A stretch of DNA of 25,084 bases from Myxococcales bacterium (GTDB taxonomy: Bacteria; Myxococcota; Polyangia; Polyangiales; Polyangiaceae): contig PLXW01000115.1 of NCBI GenBank assembly GCA_003151595.1, positions 1 through 25,084 of the forward strand. The letters run 5' to 3'. Below the pieces are notes generated by a model, which did no database searches, was not told the DNA's origin, and saw only the letters and a program-made list of their open reading frames with translations. Below are positions 1-7,466 of this stretch, in pieces; positions within the stretch are counted from its first letter, which is position 1; every line of letters starts with the position of its first letter. A program made the translations under genes and the position numbers.

Positions 1-2
1 GC

Positions 3-794
3 TACGGCGCGATCACGCAGAGCACTGCGAGCGGCGGGTTCGGCTTCGACGCGCAGTGGGACGGCTTCGGCTACACGATGACGAACGTGATCGTCCCGCC
101 GAGCGACACCGGGCGCGACCTCGGCCAGGTCGTCGGCGCGCTCCAGGGGAACTCCGGTGGAGATCCGTTCGGGCGCCTCCTCTACCTCGAGAACCACGAC
201 ATCGTCGGCAACGGTGGCGCGCGCATTCCGAACCGGATCGACGGTGCGAACCCGACCAGCTTCGCGGCGCGAAAGAGATCGATGCTGGGCGCGCTCGTGA
301 TGCTGACGACCCCCGGCGTCCCGATGCTCTTCATGGGGCAAGAGTGGCTCGCGACCGCGCCGTTCCTAAGTCCGCCCGTTCCCCTCGCCGGGCCGACCGC
401 CGAGGGCGCGCTGGTCCGCGCGTTCTACCGGGACATGGTCCGCCTACGTCGCAACCTCGACGGCCAGGCCGGCGGGCTCTCCGATTCCGGTGTTGAGATC
501 GTGCACCGAAACGACACGGCCAAGGTGCTCGGCTACCGGCGCTTTGGCGCGTCGGCCGAGGACGTGCTCGTCGTCGCTAACTTCTCGAGCACCGCGTTCG
601 CTACGTACAACGTTGGCGCGCCCGACGCCGACCCCTGGCGCGTGCGCGTGAACACGGATCTTCCCGCCTACGGCTCCGACTTCACCGGAACGCAGAGCGG
701 GAGCGTCACGCCCGTGCTCGGCGCGACCGACGGCAAACCCTACGCGCTCCCGCTCGTGCTAGGGCCCTACAGCGCGATCGTGCTTACGCGCTAG
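3..794 (+). CDS. GH13 alpha-amylase-family enzyme, C-terminal part (5' end outside window)
   Basis: The frame is open from the first complete codon of the window, so the gene starts upstream and only about 263 C-terminal residues are present. Near the start the motif GFGFDAQWD resembles the region before the last catalytic segment of branching-enzyme and trehalohydrolase-like GH13 proteins. It is followed by YLENHDIVGN, whose HD pair fits GH13 conserved region IV, and by TTPGVPMLFMGQEW, a usual GH13 stretch at the end of the barrel. The remaining ~120 residues look like the beta-sandwich C-terminal domain (VLVVANFSS...WRVRVNTDLPAYGSD), as in branching enzymes and related alpha-amylases. The expected role is cleavage or transfer of alpha-glucan linkages. 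The catalytic Asp and Glu lie outside the window, so exact specificity cannot be given. No partner gene follows on this strand. An IS256 remnant begins about 145 bases downstream. Confidence 0.85.
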   Translation, partial: YGAITQSTASGGFGFDAQWDGFGYTMTNVIVPPSDTGRDLGQVVGALQGNSGGDPFGRLLYLENHDIVGNGGARIPNRIDGANPTSFAARKRSMLGALVMLTTPGVPMLFMGQEWLATAPFLSPPVPLAGPTAEGALVRAFYRDMVRLRRNLDGQAGGLSDSGVEIVHRNDTAKVLGYRRFGASAEDVLVVANFSSTAFATYNVGAPDADPWRVRVNTDLPAYGSDFTGTQSGSVTPVLGATDGKPYALPLVLGPYSAIVLTR

Positions 795-938
795 ATTCAT
801 ACGCGCGTTCAAGCGAGCCTCTCCCATGACCTTGTACGCGCGGGTATTGAGCTTGCCGCCGAGGGGTGAAGCGGTCGGAGATGTTCCATGGCGTCGTCCC
901 TCTCGCTGGTGAAATTGGGCAGCGGTTCGAACAGCGAT

Positions 939-1250
939 CTACGCGGCGCTCGACTTCTCGGTAACGGGATTGGTGTGAGCGCGTAGCACGGCGGCGAGGT
1001 CGCGCATTCCTGTGCGGCCCATCACGCAGCGGAAACGCGTGGATGCGTCTTCGAGGGCGGTGGCAACCCAGCGGAGCATCATGCGTCCGTCCTTCCACTT
1101 CTTCACGCGGCGCGTGCGATCGCGGACCGAGCCTATGAGGTTCTCAATCGCGTTGGTGGTCGACAGAATCCGTTCGAGCTGCGACGTGAGGTCGACGCGT
1201 TTCACCGTCAGCGTCTCGTCGAGCCCTTCCTCGATCGACGCCGCTGCCGC
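939..1250 (-). pseudogene. IS256-family transposase, C-terminal fragment
   Basis: About 103 residues remain, ending at the natural stop. The block STTNAIENLIGSVRDRTRRV followed by KKWKDGRMMLRWVATALEDA is the characteristic C-terminal part of IS256/mutator-type transposases, including the Glu region of the DDE site. The reading frame continues upstream of the GTG at 1205 (residues SIEEGLDETLTVKR) to about position 1250. There it stops matching and a histidine kinase sequence begins on the other strand. The N-terminal ~300 residues are missing, so it cannot encode an active enzyme. A fragment holding an IS256 N-terminus lies on the same strand at 11718-12071. The two do not overlap in protein coordinates, so they could derive from one element or from two copies. 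Confidence 0.85.
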
Positions 1251-1946
1251 GGGATGCTCAGGAGTACGTGGGGCTGCGCAAGGACGGCTCCACGCTCCCT
1301 ATCGAAGTTCGCGCTCGCGACTGTGCCTATGAGGGCCAAGCAGCGAGGGTCGCGCTCTTTCGCGACCTCTCCGAGCCGAAGGAGATGCAGAGCAAGCTCC
1401 TCCCCGCCAATCGCATGGCCTCGGTTCGCACGCTCGCGGCTGGCGTCGCGCACGAGATCAACAATCCGCTGACATCCATCACCGCCAACCTGGACATGCT
1501 CCTCGATGATGTGCGTCAGGCCTCGAGCGAGCTGGCGGTGAGCCGCACGGAGCCGTGGATCGAGATGATCGACGAGGCACGCGAAGGCGCGGAACGCGTC
1601 CGGAGGATCGTGCGTGATCTGAAGACGTTCTCGCGCATCGAGGAGGACCGTCGCGCGCCCGTCGACGTCCGGGACATCTTGGATCTGTCCATCAACATGG
1701 CATCGAGCGAGATCCGCCACCGCGCCCGCCTCGAGAAGCAGTATGGGACAGTCCCTGCGGTCATGGCCGACGAGGCTCGCCTTGGTCATGTTTTCGTCAA
1801 TCTCCGCCTTCTCATCAACGCAGCGCAGGCCATTCCGGACGGCCGCGACGATCGTCATGCGATCCGAGTCGTCGCCAGGACGGACTCCGCGGGCCGAGCC
1901 GTCGTCGAGGTCCACGACACCGGCGCGGGGATCCCCCCCGAGCCAA
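1250..1946 (+). pseudogene. PAS-sensor histidine kinase fragment, truncated at both ends
   Basis: The frame encodes the end of a PAS domain (EYVGLRKDGSTLPIEVRARD, then ALFRDLSEPKEMQ). A HisKA helix follows with the phospho-acceptor His in AAGVAHEINNPLTSI, then the beginning of an ATPase domain with an N-box-like NAAQAI and the G1-box DTGAGI. The N-box reads VFVNLRLLINAAQAI, which has two residues more than the usual spacing and suggests a small insertion. The match ends at GIPPE (about 1945), before the F and G2 boxes, so ATP binding is incomplete and the protein would be inactive. The left edge at about 1250 coincides with the broken end of the IS256 tail. The right edge runs without a stop into Tn3 transposase sequence, giving one chimeric reading frame from 1268 to 2869. 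Confidence 0.85.
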
Positions 1947-1948
1947 AC

Positions 1949-2672
1949 CAGAAGTACTTCGACGTTCGACGAGGCGTCACCTACTACAACTACGGCAGCG
2001 ATCAGGTCACGGGCTTCCATTCGATCGTCATCCCCGGAACGATGCGCGATTCGCTCTTCATCCTGAGCGGACTTCTCGAGCAGGAGACCGATCTCCGGCC
2101 GAAGGAGCTCATCTCCGACAACGCTGGGTACAGCGACCTCGTATTCGCCCTCTTTCGCGTGCTCGGGTACCAGTTCAGCCCACACATCGCCGACCTCGGC
2201 GATGCGCGCCTCTGGCGGTTCGACCGCGATGCGAACTACGGCCGGCTCGACGGGATCTCTCGCAATCACATCAACCACGAGCTCATCGCCTCGAAGTGGG
2301 ACGACATCTTGCGCGCCGGTTCGCTCCTTGCGGGGCGCGTGCTGGCCCACGCACTCGTGCGCGTTCTTCAAGCGGACGGTCGCCCCACCACCCTCGCCCG
2401 CGCGATCGCGGAGATCGGCAGGTGCCCTAAAGACGGTCCATCTCCTGCGCTACGCCGACGACGAGACGTGCCGTCGACGAATGAAGATCCACTTGAACCA
2501 CCACGAGGGACGCGACGGCCTCTCTCGGGAGGTCTTTCACGGCCAGCTCGGCGAGCTTCGACAGCGCTATCGCGAAGGACAAGAAGATCAACTCGCGCTC
2601 GGCCTAGTCGTGAACACCATCGTCTTGTGGAACACACGCTACATCGACGCGGCGTTGCACCAGCCAAGTCGG
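1949..2672 (+). pseudogene. tnpA: Tn3-family transposase TnpA, C-terminal catalytic fragment with a frameshift
   Basis: The sequence QKYFDVRRGVTYYNYGSDQ, followed by IVIPGTMRDSLFILSGLLEQ, SDNAGYSD and RLWRFDRDANYGRLDGISRN, is the DDE catalytic part of Tn3-type transposases. It continues to GRPTTLARAIAEIGR at 2422. One extra base (t at 2423) then moves the frame, and the protein resumes as ALKTVHLLRYADDE, GLSREVFHGQLGELRQRYRE, GQEDQLALGLVVN and VLWNTRYIDAAL up to about 2670. The second catalytic Asp (SDNAGYSD) and the Glu in REGQEDQ are present. The first Asp and the ~650 N-terminal residues are absent. Beyond 2672 some residual similarity may exist up to about 2800, but it is too decayed to call. 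The 5' side is fused in frame to a histidine kinase remnant. Confidence 0.9.
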
Positions 2673-2823
2673 CGGATACTTCGCGTCGCTCGGATCGTTC
2701 CGGGTGCGCTTCCGCCTCTTCTTTCCGAGCGCGCTCCGCTGACGTCTTGGTCCCACGACGACCGGCGCCTACTCGGTCCCCGCGCGCGCGTCGTGCATTT
2801 TGCACGTCGGGGCGACGACGCGA

Positions 2824-5214
2824 TCACTTCGCGATCAGCACGACCATGCCGCGGCCGCAGAGCCCATAGTGCGCGTTCTCGCCGCCAACGACGGATTCGA
2901 AGCCGGGCGCCGCGACCTGGTTTGCGCCCTCGCCGAAGGGGCAGGTGTCCGTCACGCGGTACCACTGCTTTCCATTGGAGGGCCATGGCAGCGTGAAGTC
3001 GAAATCGCCAGACCAGCCGTTGTATGCGATGTAAATCGCGCTCGTCGTGTCGCCGAACTCGGTCCCATCGATGCGCCACGCGAGCGCGTGGTTGTTGGCG
3101 TTGGTGAAATAGCCCGGGTCCGCCATGGCGCCGTCAGGTCTTAGCCAGCGTAGCTGTTCCATCCCGTTGCCATTCGTGTCATTGCCGACATAGAAGTTCG
3201 TCGGTCTGAGCGCCGAGTGAGCCTTGCGGAACGCGATGAGCCCCTGCGCGAAGGACTGGAAGTTCACCTGATCGGGCGAGAGATTGTAGTTGAGCCAGTT
3301 CACCTCGGAGTCGAGGTTGTACGCGTTGTTGTTGCATGAGAGGGTGCGCATGAACTCGTCGCCGCCAGTGATCATCGGCGTGCCGGCGCTAAGCATCAAG
3401 AACGCGAAGCCGGTCCGGGTGGCCTTGCGCTGATTCGCGGCGGCGCCGCCCTGATCCCAGCTCCGGTTGTTGTCCTCCCCGCCGTCCGAGGGGCCCGAGG
3501 GCCACGGCTGGTTGTTGTTCTTTCCGTTGCAGGAGTAGAGATCCTTCAGCGTGAAGCCATCGTGGGCGACCATGAAGTTGATCGATGCCGACGGCTTGCG
3601 GCCGTCGTCTTGATAGAGGTCGGACGAGCCAGCGAACCTCGTGGCGAGGTCGCCTGGCGTTACCACTTCGACCCCGAGCTGGTTCTGAGACTTCCGGAGC
3701 GTGTCGCGGTAGCTGCCGTTCCACTCCGACCAGCCCGCCGGGAAGTTGCCGACCTGGTAGGAGTTGCCACCGATGCCCCAGGGTTCGGCGATGAAGTCCG
3801 TCCCGGCGCCGCCGGCCACGGGCCTCGGGGAGAGGTCCCTGGCAATGCGGTTGAGCGCGGTGCTCGGGTCCATCCTATCGTAGTTGAAGCACCCGTTGTC
3901 GCAGGTATTGCCGAGGATGGCGCCGAGATCGAATCGGAAGCCATCCACGCCCATCGTGTCGCGGAAGTAAGCGAGCGAGTCGACGATGAGATCCTGGGCG
4001 ATCTTGTTGTGCGTGTGAAAATTGCCTCCAACGCCGGTGTTGTCGAAGGGAAACTGCCTGTCGTTCGTGAGGCTGTAGTACGTGGGGTTGTCGAGACCGC
4101 GAAAGGACGTCACGGTCATCGTCGACGGGTCGCCGTTCCACGGGCCGCCCTCGGACGTGTGATTATAAACCACGTCCATGAACACCTTGATGCCAGCGTC
4201 GTGAAACGCCTGCACCATCGACTTGAACTCTCTCGTCGGGCCGCCGGGCCTCTTATCGAACGCGTAGCGACGATCCGGGGAGAAGTAGTTCAGAGTCATA
4301 TATCCCCAATAATTATCGCCGAAGTCGCTATTGGCATCGAGGTCGTTGGTGTCGTTCTGCGTCTCCTGCACGGGCAAAAATTCGACAGCGGTCACGCCGA
4401 GCCTCGCCAGAGCAGGCACCTTCAGCGCGGCGCCCGCGTAGGTGCCGCGGACGGCGACCGGGATGCTGGCGTCATTCTTCGTCAGGCCGCGGACATGCAC
4501 CTCATAGATGACATCGTCGCGGAGAGCGCGGGTCGGCTTCCCAGTGACGGAGATCCCGTCCCGCGGTAAGACGATGCTCTTCGGCGCCACACGGCCGCTG
4601 TCCAGCCTCCGAAAGCTCGGGCCGGATCCAAAGGCGCTTCCGTCGGTGCTGGACGGGTTCTGGGGGTCGTGGCTCAGCTCCAGCCCGTAGGGGTCGAAGA
4701 GCAGCTTATTCGGGTTGAACCGATTGCCGGCCGAGTCAACGTCGGCGATGAACCCGGCCTCGGAGCCCTTCGTCCAGCCCCCGGAGAACGGCCAGTTCGG
4801 GCCCCACGCCCGATAGCCATAATACACGGTGTCCGTGACCCCGTTGCTCGCGAGCGTAGCGACGGAGACACTCGCGGACCAGACGTTGGTGGACCCGTCC
4901 CTGGTCATCACGAACTTGGTCGCCTCGTCGGAACCGAACGCACGACCGTAGATGTACACCTCGACGCGTGTGGCGGCCGAGGAGAAGACACTGAAGTCGA
5001 CCTTCCCGTTCGTCGCGTCGTACTTGGCGCCCAGCGTCGCCGTGGTGGCTGTTGCCGAGATCTCGTCGAAGCGTGCCTGGCTGTCAGAGGTGTCGTCGGC
5101 GCCGACGCGGCAGCCCACGGGCAGCAGCGACGACAGGCTGAGCACTGCGAGCACGGCGGTTCGTGCAGTCCGCTTTAGTGGAAGTCGACTACCCAATTCT
5201 CTTGTGTTCATCAT
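2824..5214 (-). CDS. Isoamylase / glycogen debranching-type GH13 enzyme, exported, probably a lipoprotein
   Basis: This is an intact 796-residue protein from the first ATG of an ATG-ATG pair at 5214. A Shine-Dalgarno-like GAGGA lies about 8 bases upstream, while an in-frame start at 5268 has no such signal. The N-terminus has a basic segment (RLPLKRTAR), a hydrophobic stretch and SSLLPVGC, a possible lipobox with Cys35, so it is probably exported and lipid-anchored. A beta-sandwich of CBM48/isoamylase-N type (~residues 50-230) is followed by the barrel. All four GH13 regions are present: DVVYNHT (~347), GFRFDLGAI (nucleophile Asp ~429), IAEPWG (acid/base Glu ~477) and VAHDG (~551-552). The sequence (EVHVRGLTKND, DNYWGYMTLNYFSPDRRYA) resembles isoamylase/GlgX enzymes, which cut alpha-1,6 branches of glycogen or starch. 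Export argues for digestion of external glucan rather than glycogen turnover. It lies between two opposing pieces of a Tn3-family transposase. Confidence 0.93.
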   Translation of the reverse strand: MMNTRELGSRLPLKRTARTAVLAVLSLSSLLPVGCRVGADDTSDSQARFDEISATATTATLGAKYDATNGKVDFSVFSSAATRVEVYIYGRAFGSDEATKFVMTRDGSTNVWSASVSVATLASNGVTDTVYYGYRAWGPNWPFSGGWTKGSEAGFIADVDSAGNRFNPNKLLFDPYGLELSHDPQNPSSTDGSAFGSGPSFRRLDSGRVAPKSIVLPRDGISVTGKPTRALRDDVIYEVHVRGLTKNDASIPVAVRGTYAGAALKVPALARLGVTAVEFLPVQETQNDTNDLDANSDFGDNYWGYMTLNYFSPDRRYAFDKRPGGPTREFKSMVQAFHDAGIKVFMDVVYNHTSEGGPWNGDPSTMTVTSFRGLDNPTYYSLTNDRQFPFDNTGVGGNFHTHNKIAQDLIVDSLAYFRDTMGVDGFRFDLGAILGNTCDNGCFNYDRMDPSTALNRIARDLSPRPVAGGAGTDFIAEPWGIGGNSYQVGNFPAGWSEWNGSYRDTLRKSQNQLGVEVVTPGDLATRFAGSSDLYQDDGRKPSASINFMVAHDGFTLKDLYSCNGKNNNQPWPSGPSDGGEDNNRSWDQGGAAANQRKATRTGFAFLMLSAGTPMITGGDEFMRTLSCNNNAYNLDSEVNWLNYNLSPDQVNFQSFAQGLIAFRKAHSALRPTNFYVGNDTNGNGMEQLRWLRPDGAMADPGYFTNANNHALAWRIDGTEFGDTTSAIYIAYNGWSGDFDFTLPWPSNGKQWYRVTDTCPFGEGANQVAAPGFESVVGGENAHYGLCGRGMVVLIAK

Positions 5215-5436
5215 AGGATTGTCCTCGGCTAGAGAAGAGGATCGGCCCGCGTCGAGCCATCGGCCCAACGCATCGCACTACCTCTTACCCGCGATGCGAT
5301 GACATCAACTGCGTTCCGAGCGCTGGTTCACGAGAGCGTGATTTGTTTGCGTAACCCACTGTACCTCGAGGTCGCCCGCTCCGTGCTCCCGCTCCGGGTG
5401 ATTGAAGGTTTCGACACACAGTGTGAATCCTGCAAA

Positions 5437-5703
5437 CTATGTAAATTTCCAAAAGGTGGCGGCCCGACGGCGCGGCTCAGGAACGTGCCCCAGGCGGCGC
5501 CTCACGCGAACGGGAACGCGCCCCACATCATCGGCGAAGCATCCGAAGGCGCGCATGGCGCAGAGCTGAATCGCGAAACGACGCCAGTTGTCGTCGCCGC
5601 GGCAGCGGCGGACCTCCTCGAGATCGTCGGCGCTCAGAGTCCACTCGCGCGCGAGGTCCTCGTCGGTCGGATCAATTGGGAGACGAATCCACGCGTCGGC
5701 CAT
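5437..5703 (-). pseudogene. tnpA: Tn3-family transposase TnpA, N-terminal (DUF4158) fragment
   Basis: The 88 residues beginning MADAWIRLPIDPTDEDLARE and continuing WTLSADDLEEVRRCRGDDN, RFAIQLCAMRAFGCFADD and VGRVPVRV match the DUF4158 start of Tn3-type transposases. The ATG at 5703 is the natural start, since family members begin with the same WTLS...EEVRRCRG block about 17 residues in. The frame ends at a TAG after WKFT, and the other ~900 residues are not found downstream. The C-terminal catalytic part of a Tn3-type TnpA is present at 1949-2672 but on the opposite strand. The gene is divergent from the serine resolvase at 5742, the standard tnpA/tnpR arrangement, so the 5704-5815 interval probably held their promoters and the res site. 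Confidence 0.85.
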
Positions 5704-5741
5704 GTTGCTCGCGGTCAGCCATAAAGTAGTGTTTCTGGCGA

Positions 5742-6245
5742 ATGGCAAGGGCAACACGCGCGCATCGAGAAAAACAGGGGTCTCGGGCCTCGCGTTTGAA
5801 GGGGGTTTTTGGCGGGCCCCTCCGGGCCGCGATCTACGCGCGCGTCTCCACGATCGATCAGCACACCATCCCCGAGCAGGTGCGCCAGCTTGAGGAGCTC
5901 GCCGCGCGTCGCGGCTGGAAGATCGTTCGCACCGTGCGCGAGGTGGCTTCCGGCGCATCGAAACGAGCGAAGCGCGACGAACTACTCGACGCCGCACGCC
6001 GCCGCGAGCTCGACGCCATCCTTGTCTGGAAGCTCGATCGCTGGGGCCGCTCCGTTGCCGACCTCGTGACGACGATCAACGAGATGAGCGCCCTCGGCGT
6101 CTCGTTCACCGAGGCGCTCGACCTCTCGACGCCGAGCGGGCGCGCGCTCGCGGGCATGCTTGCCGTGTTCGCCGAATTCGAGCGCGACCTGATACGCGAA
6201 CGCGTGCGCGGGGGGCTCGACCGCGTGACAGAACCCTTAAAGTAA
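5742..6245 (+). CDS. Serine recombinase/resolvase (TnpR-like), catalytic domain only
   Basis: The 167-residue frame carries a complete serine recombinase catalytic domain. It has AAIYARVSTIDQ with the nucleophilic Ser (~residue 36), VWKLDRWGRSVADLV, SALGVSFTEALDLSTPSGRA, and the long E-helix beginning AGMLAVFAEFERDLIRERV. It ends at GGLDRVTEPLK just after this helix, so the usual C-terminal helix-turn-helix DNA-binding domain (~40-60 residues) is missing. The true start is unclear: the first 25 residues before LRAAIYARV do not match the family, and a TTG closer to the domain is possible. Divergent orientation from the tnpA head at 5703 identifies it as the resolvase of the same Tn3-family element. 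The break at about 6240 joins a truncated lipoprotein gene. It is probably inactive for resolution. Confidence 0.85.
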   Translation: MARATRAHREKQGSRASRLKGVFGGPLRAAIYARVSTIDQHTIPEQVRQLEELAARRGWKIVRTVREVASGASKRAKRDELLDAARRRELDAILVWKLDRWGRSVADLVTTINEMSALGVSFTEALDLSTPSGRALAGMLAVFAEFERDLIRERVRGGLDRVTEPLK

Positions 6246-6571
6246 AATTCCGCGCGACGGTTCGGGCTCATGGCGCTGCTCTCCGCGTGCGGCGGGAGTT
6301 GCGCGCGGCGATCGTTTTCTCGCTTTCGCGCTCGGTCGCAAAGAGCGTCTTTTTTTGCGTGCGCGTCGCGGATGACGACATGGAGGTGGCGTTGCTCGTC
6401 GCGATCGACGTCGACGACGACGCCGTGGTCTCTGCACGTCACGATCGAGCTCCAGGTACCGAGGGCGGCTTCGCCCTGCGCGGTCGGTTCGTCGGCGGTC
6501 GTCGCGGCACAAGCGCACGGCAAGAGGACGGAGAGCGACGCGAGCGTGAAAGCGAGACGACTGATCGACAT
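6246..6571 (-). pseudogene. Lipoprotein of unknown function, 3' end lost at a Tn3 resolvase junction
   Basis: An ATG at 6571 has GGGAG about 9 bases upstream. It begins a classic lipoprotein signal: SISRLAFTLASLSVLLPCAC, basic then hydrophobic and ending in Cys. The mature part contains GEAALGTWSSIVTCRDHG and VVVDVDRDEQRHLHVVIRDA, a regular coding-like sequence that I do not recognise. After about 100 residues the frame enters sequence antisense to the resolvase (5858-6245) and stays open only as the shadow of that gene. The original C-terminus was therefore replaced or deleted. Downstream of residue ~75 the composition becomes basic and irregular, so a further frameshift is possible. The gene is divergent from the lipoprotein at 6952, with two palindromes between them. 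Confidence 0.55.
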
Positions 6572-6694
6572 TGTTTCGAATCTCCCTTGGCGCGCACAGG
6601 ACGGACATCGCCGATGTCGTCCCGCGGTCAATTGCTTGCGTGCGGACGTCAACCGAACCATTCGCTCAGCGTGAGCAGAGGCGCATCCTCGCGA

Positions 6695-6744
6695 GTGATC
6701 CGTCGGATCCCACGGGTAGTGATTCAGCGGATCACTACTGCCCG
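6695..6744. promoter_or_regulatory. Two similar palindromes between divergent lipoprotein genes (candidate operators)
   Basis: Site 1 (6695-6713) reads GTGATCCGTCGGATCCCAC and site 2 (6719-6735) reads GTGATTCAGCGGATCAC. Both approximate the dyad GTGATCCG-n-CGGATCAC, with centres about 23 bases apart. Site 2 sits inside a longer hairpin at 6713-6744: CGGG plus an 8-base stem GTAGTGAT/ATCACTAC, a 7-base loop, and CCCG after a 2-base bulge. The position between divergent starts at 6571 and 6952 suits a shared regulator. A transcription terminator is less likely because no gene ends here and no T-run follows. The rest of the 6572-6951 gap shows nothing else clear. Confidence 0.4.
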
Positions 6745-6951
6745 GTTGTATTCTCTCGTCTCTGTCTCTTGTTCTCGAGAATGACCACGACGAAAGCTTC
6801 TATCGCGACGTGCGGTCACACGCGGCCAGTCGCGGGACGTCGCGCGGTCACGCGTCACCTGGGTCGGCGTGAAGCCATGCGAAGATTGCGCGAACTTGCG
6901 CTTGTTCTCGTGATGCGAGAGTGGCACATGCGGTGCACTGCGCCGCTAACG

Positions 6952-7137
6952 ATGACAATTCGAATCCTGTTGAAGGTCGCGGTGCTCTCGTCGATTTTCA
7001 TTGTGGCTGCGTGCGGCCCAACGTCTGACGAAGAGAAGACGGCTTCGTCGGACTCCGCCCTCGTGACCGCCGTCGGTGTCGACTACCCCTCTCTGCCAAC
7101 GTGCGTGAGACAGCTCCCCGACCGAAGTTTAGTGTAG
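6952..7137 (+). pseudogene. Lipoprotein N-terminus, truncated by an IS3-type element
   Basis: The ATG at 6952 begins MTIRILLKVAVLSSIFIVAA followed by CGP, a textbook lipoprotein signal with lipobox VAAC. The mature part (TSDEEKTASSDSALVTAVGV, DYPSLPTC) has the low-complexity Ser/Thr/Glu linker common after lipoprotein anchors. The frame stops at 7137 in sequence next to the IS3 orfA, so the functional domain is missing and the product is at most about 60 residues. In-frame starts exist upstream, but the signal peptide supports 6952. The function of the original protein cannot be inferred. Confidence 0.55.
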
Positions 7138-7158
7138 AGGGCGAGCGATCGAGCTCTC

Positions 7159-7454
7159 GTGAATTCATCCACCAAATCTCTCCATGTCTCACGCCCCCCG
7201 GCCGAAGTGACGGCAAAGGCCAAGCGGTGGAAGTTCACCGCGGAGTACAAGCGGCGGATCGTCGAGGAGGCGGACGCGTGCGATCGGGGCGACCTCGGTG
7301 CTCTCCTGCGCCGCGAAGGTCTGCACTCGTCGCATCTGGTCGAGTGGCGGCGTGCTCGCGACGCGGGTGCGCTCGCGGGCCTCGCCCCGAACAAGCGTGG
7401 GCCGAAGGCCAAGCCGAGCGATCCGCTCGCGCAGAAGCTCGCCGCCGTCGAGCG
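7159..7454 (+). pseudogene. IS3-family OrfA (helix-turn-helix) fragment
   Basis: The segment AKAKRWKFTAEYKRRIVEEA, followed by LGALLRREGLHSSHLVEWRR, GALAGLAPNKRGPK and DPLAQKLAAVER, is the HTH-containing OrfA of IS3-type elements, which binds the terminal repeats. A GTG at 7207 just before TAKAKRWKF is a more family-like start than 7159. The match stops at AAVER (about 7453), exactly where the 12-base repeat TTTTCCGGAACG of the IS21 remnant begins. The usual leucine-zipper continuation (ENARL-type) is lost. The C-terminal end of an IS3 OrfB reappears in the same orientation at 8059-8214, so one IS3 element appears to have been interrupted. Confidence 0.75.
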
Positions 7455-7466
7455 TTTTCCGGAACG
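7455..7466. repeat. Left copy of 12-base repeat TTTTCCGGAACG
   Basis: It is identical to 8022-8033 and in the same orientation. The core TTCCGGAA is itself palindromic. The IstA match ends at 7466, so the repeat marks the junction with IS3 OrfA. Confidence 0.6.

Noticed and set aside
784..1098. Minus-strand ORF at the end of the GH13 gene
   Set aside because: It overlaps the IS256 tail in a different frame and shows no family sequence. The 795-938 stretch has no supported feature.
3562..4569. 335-codon plus-strand ORF opposite the isoamylase
   Set aside because: It is a shadow of the isoamylase, with no start signal or domain.
5437..5997. Full 186-codon version of the Tn3 TnpA head ORF starting at 5997
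   Set aside because: The first 98 codons are antisense to the resolvase. The family-like start is the ATG at 5703.
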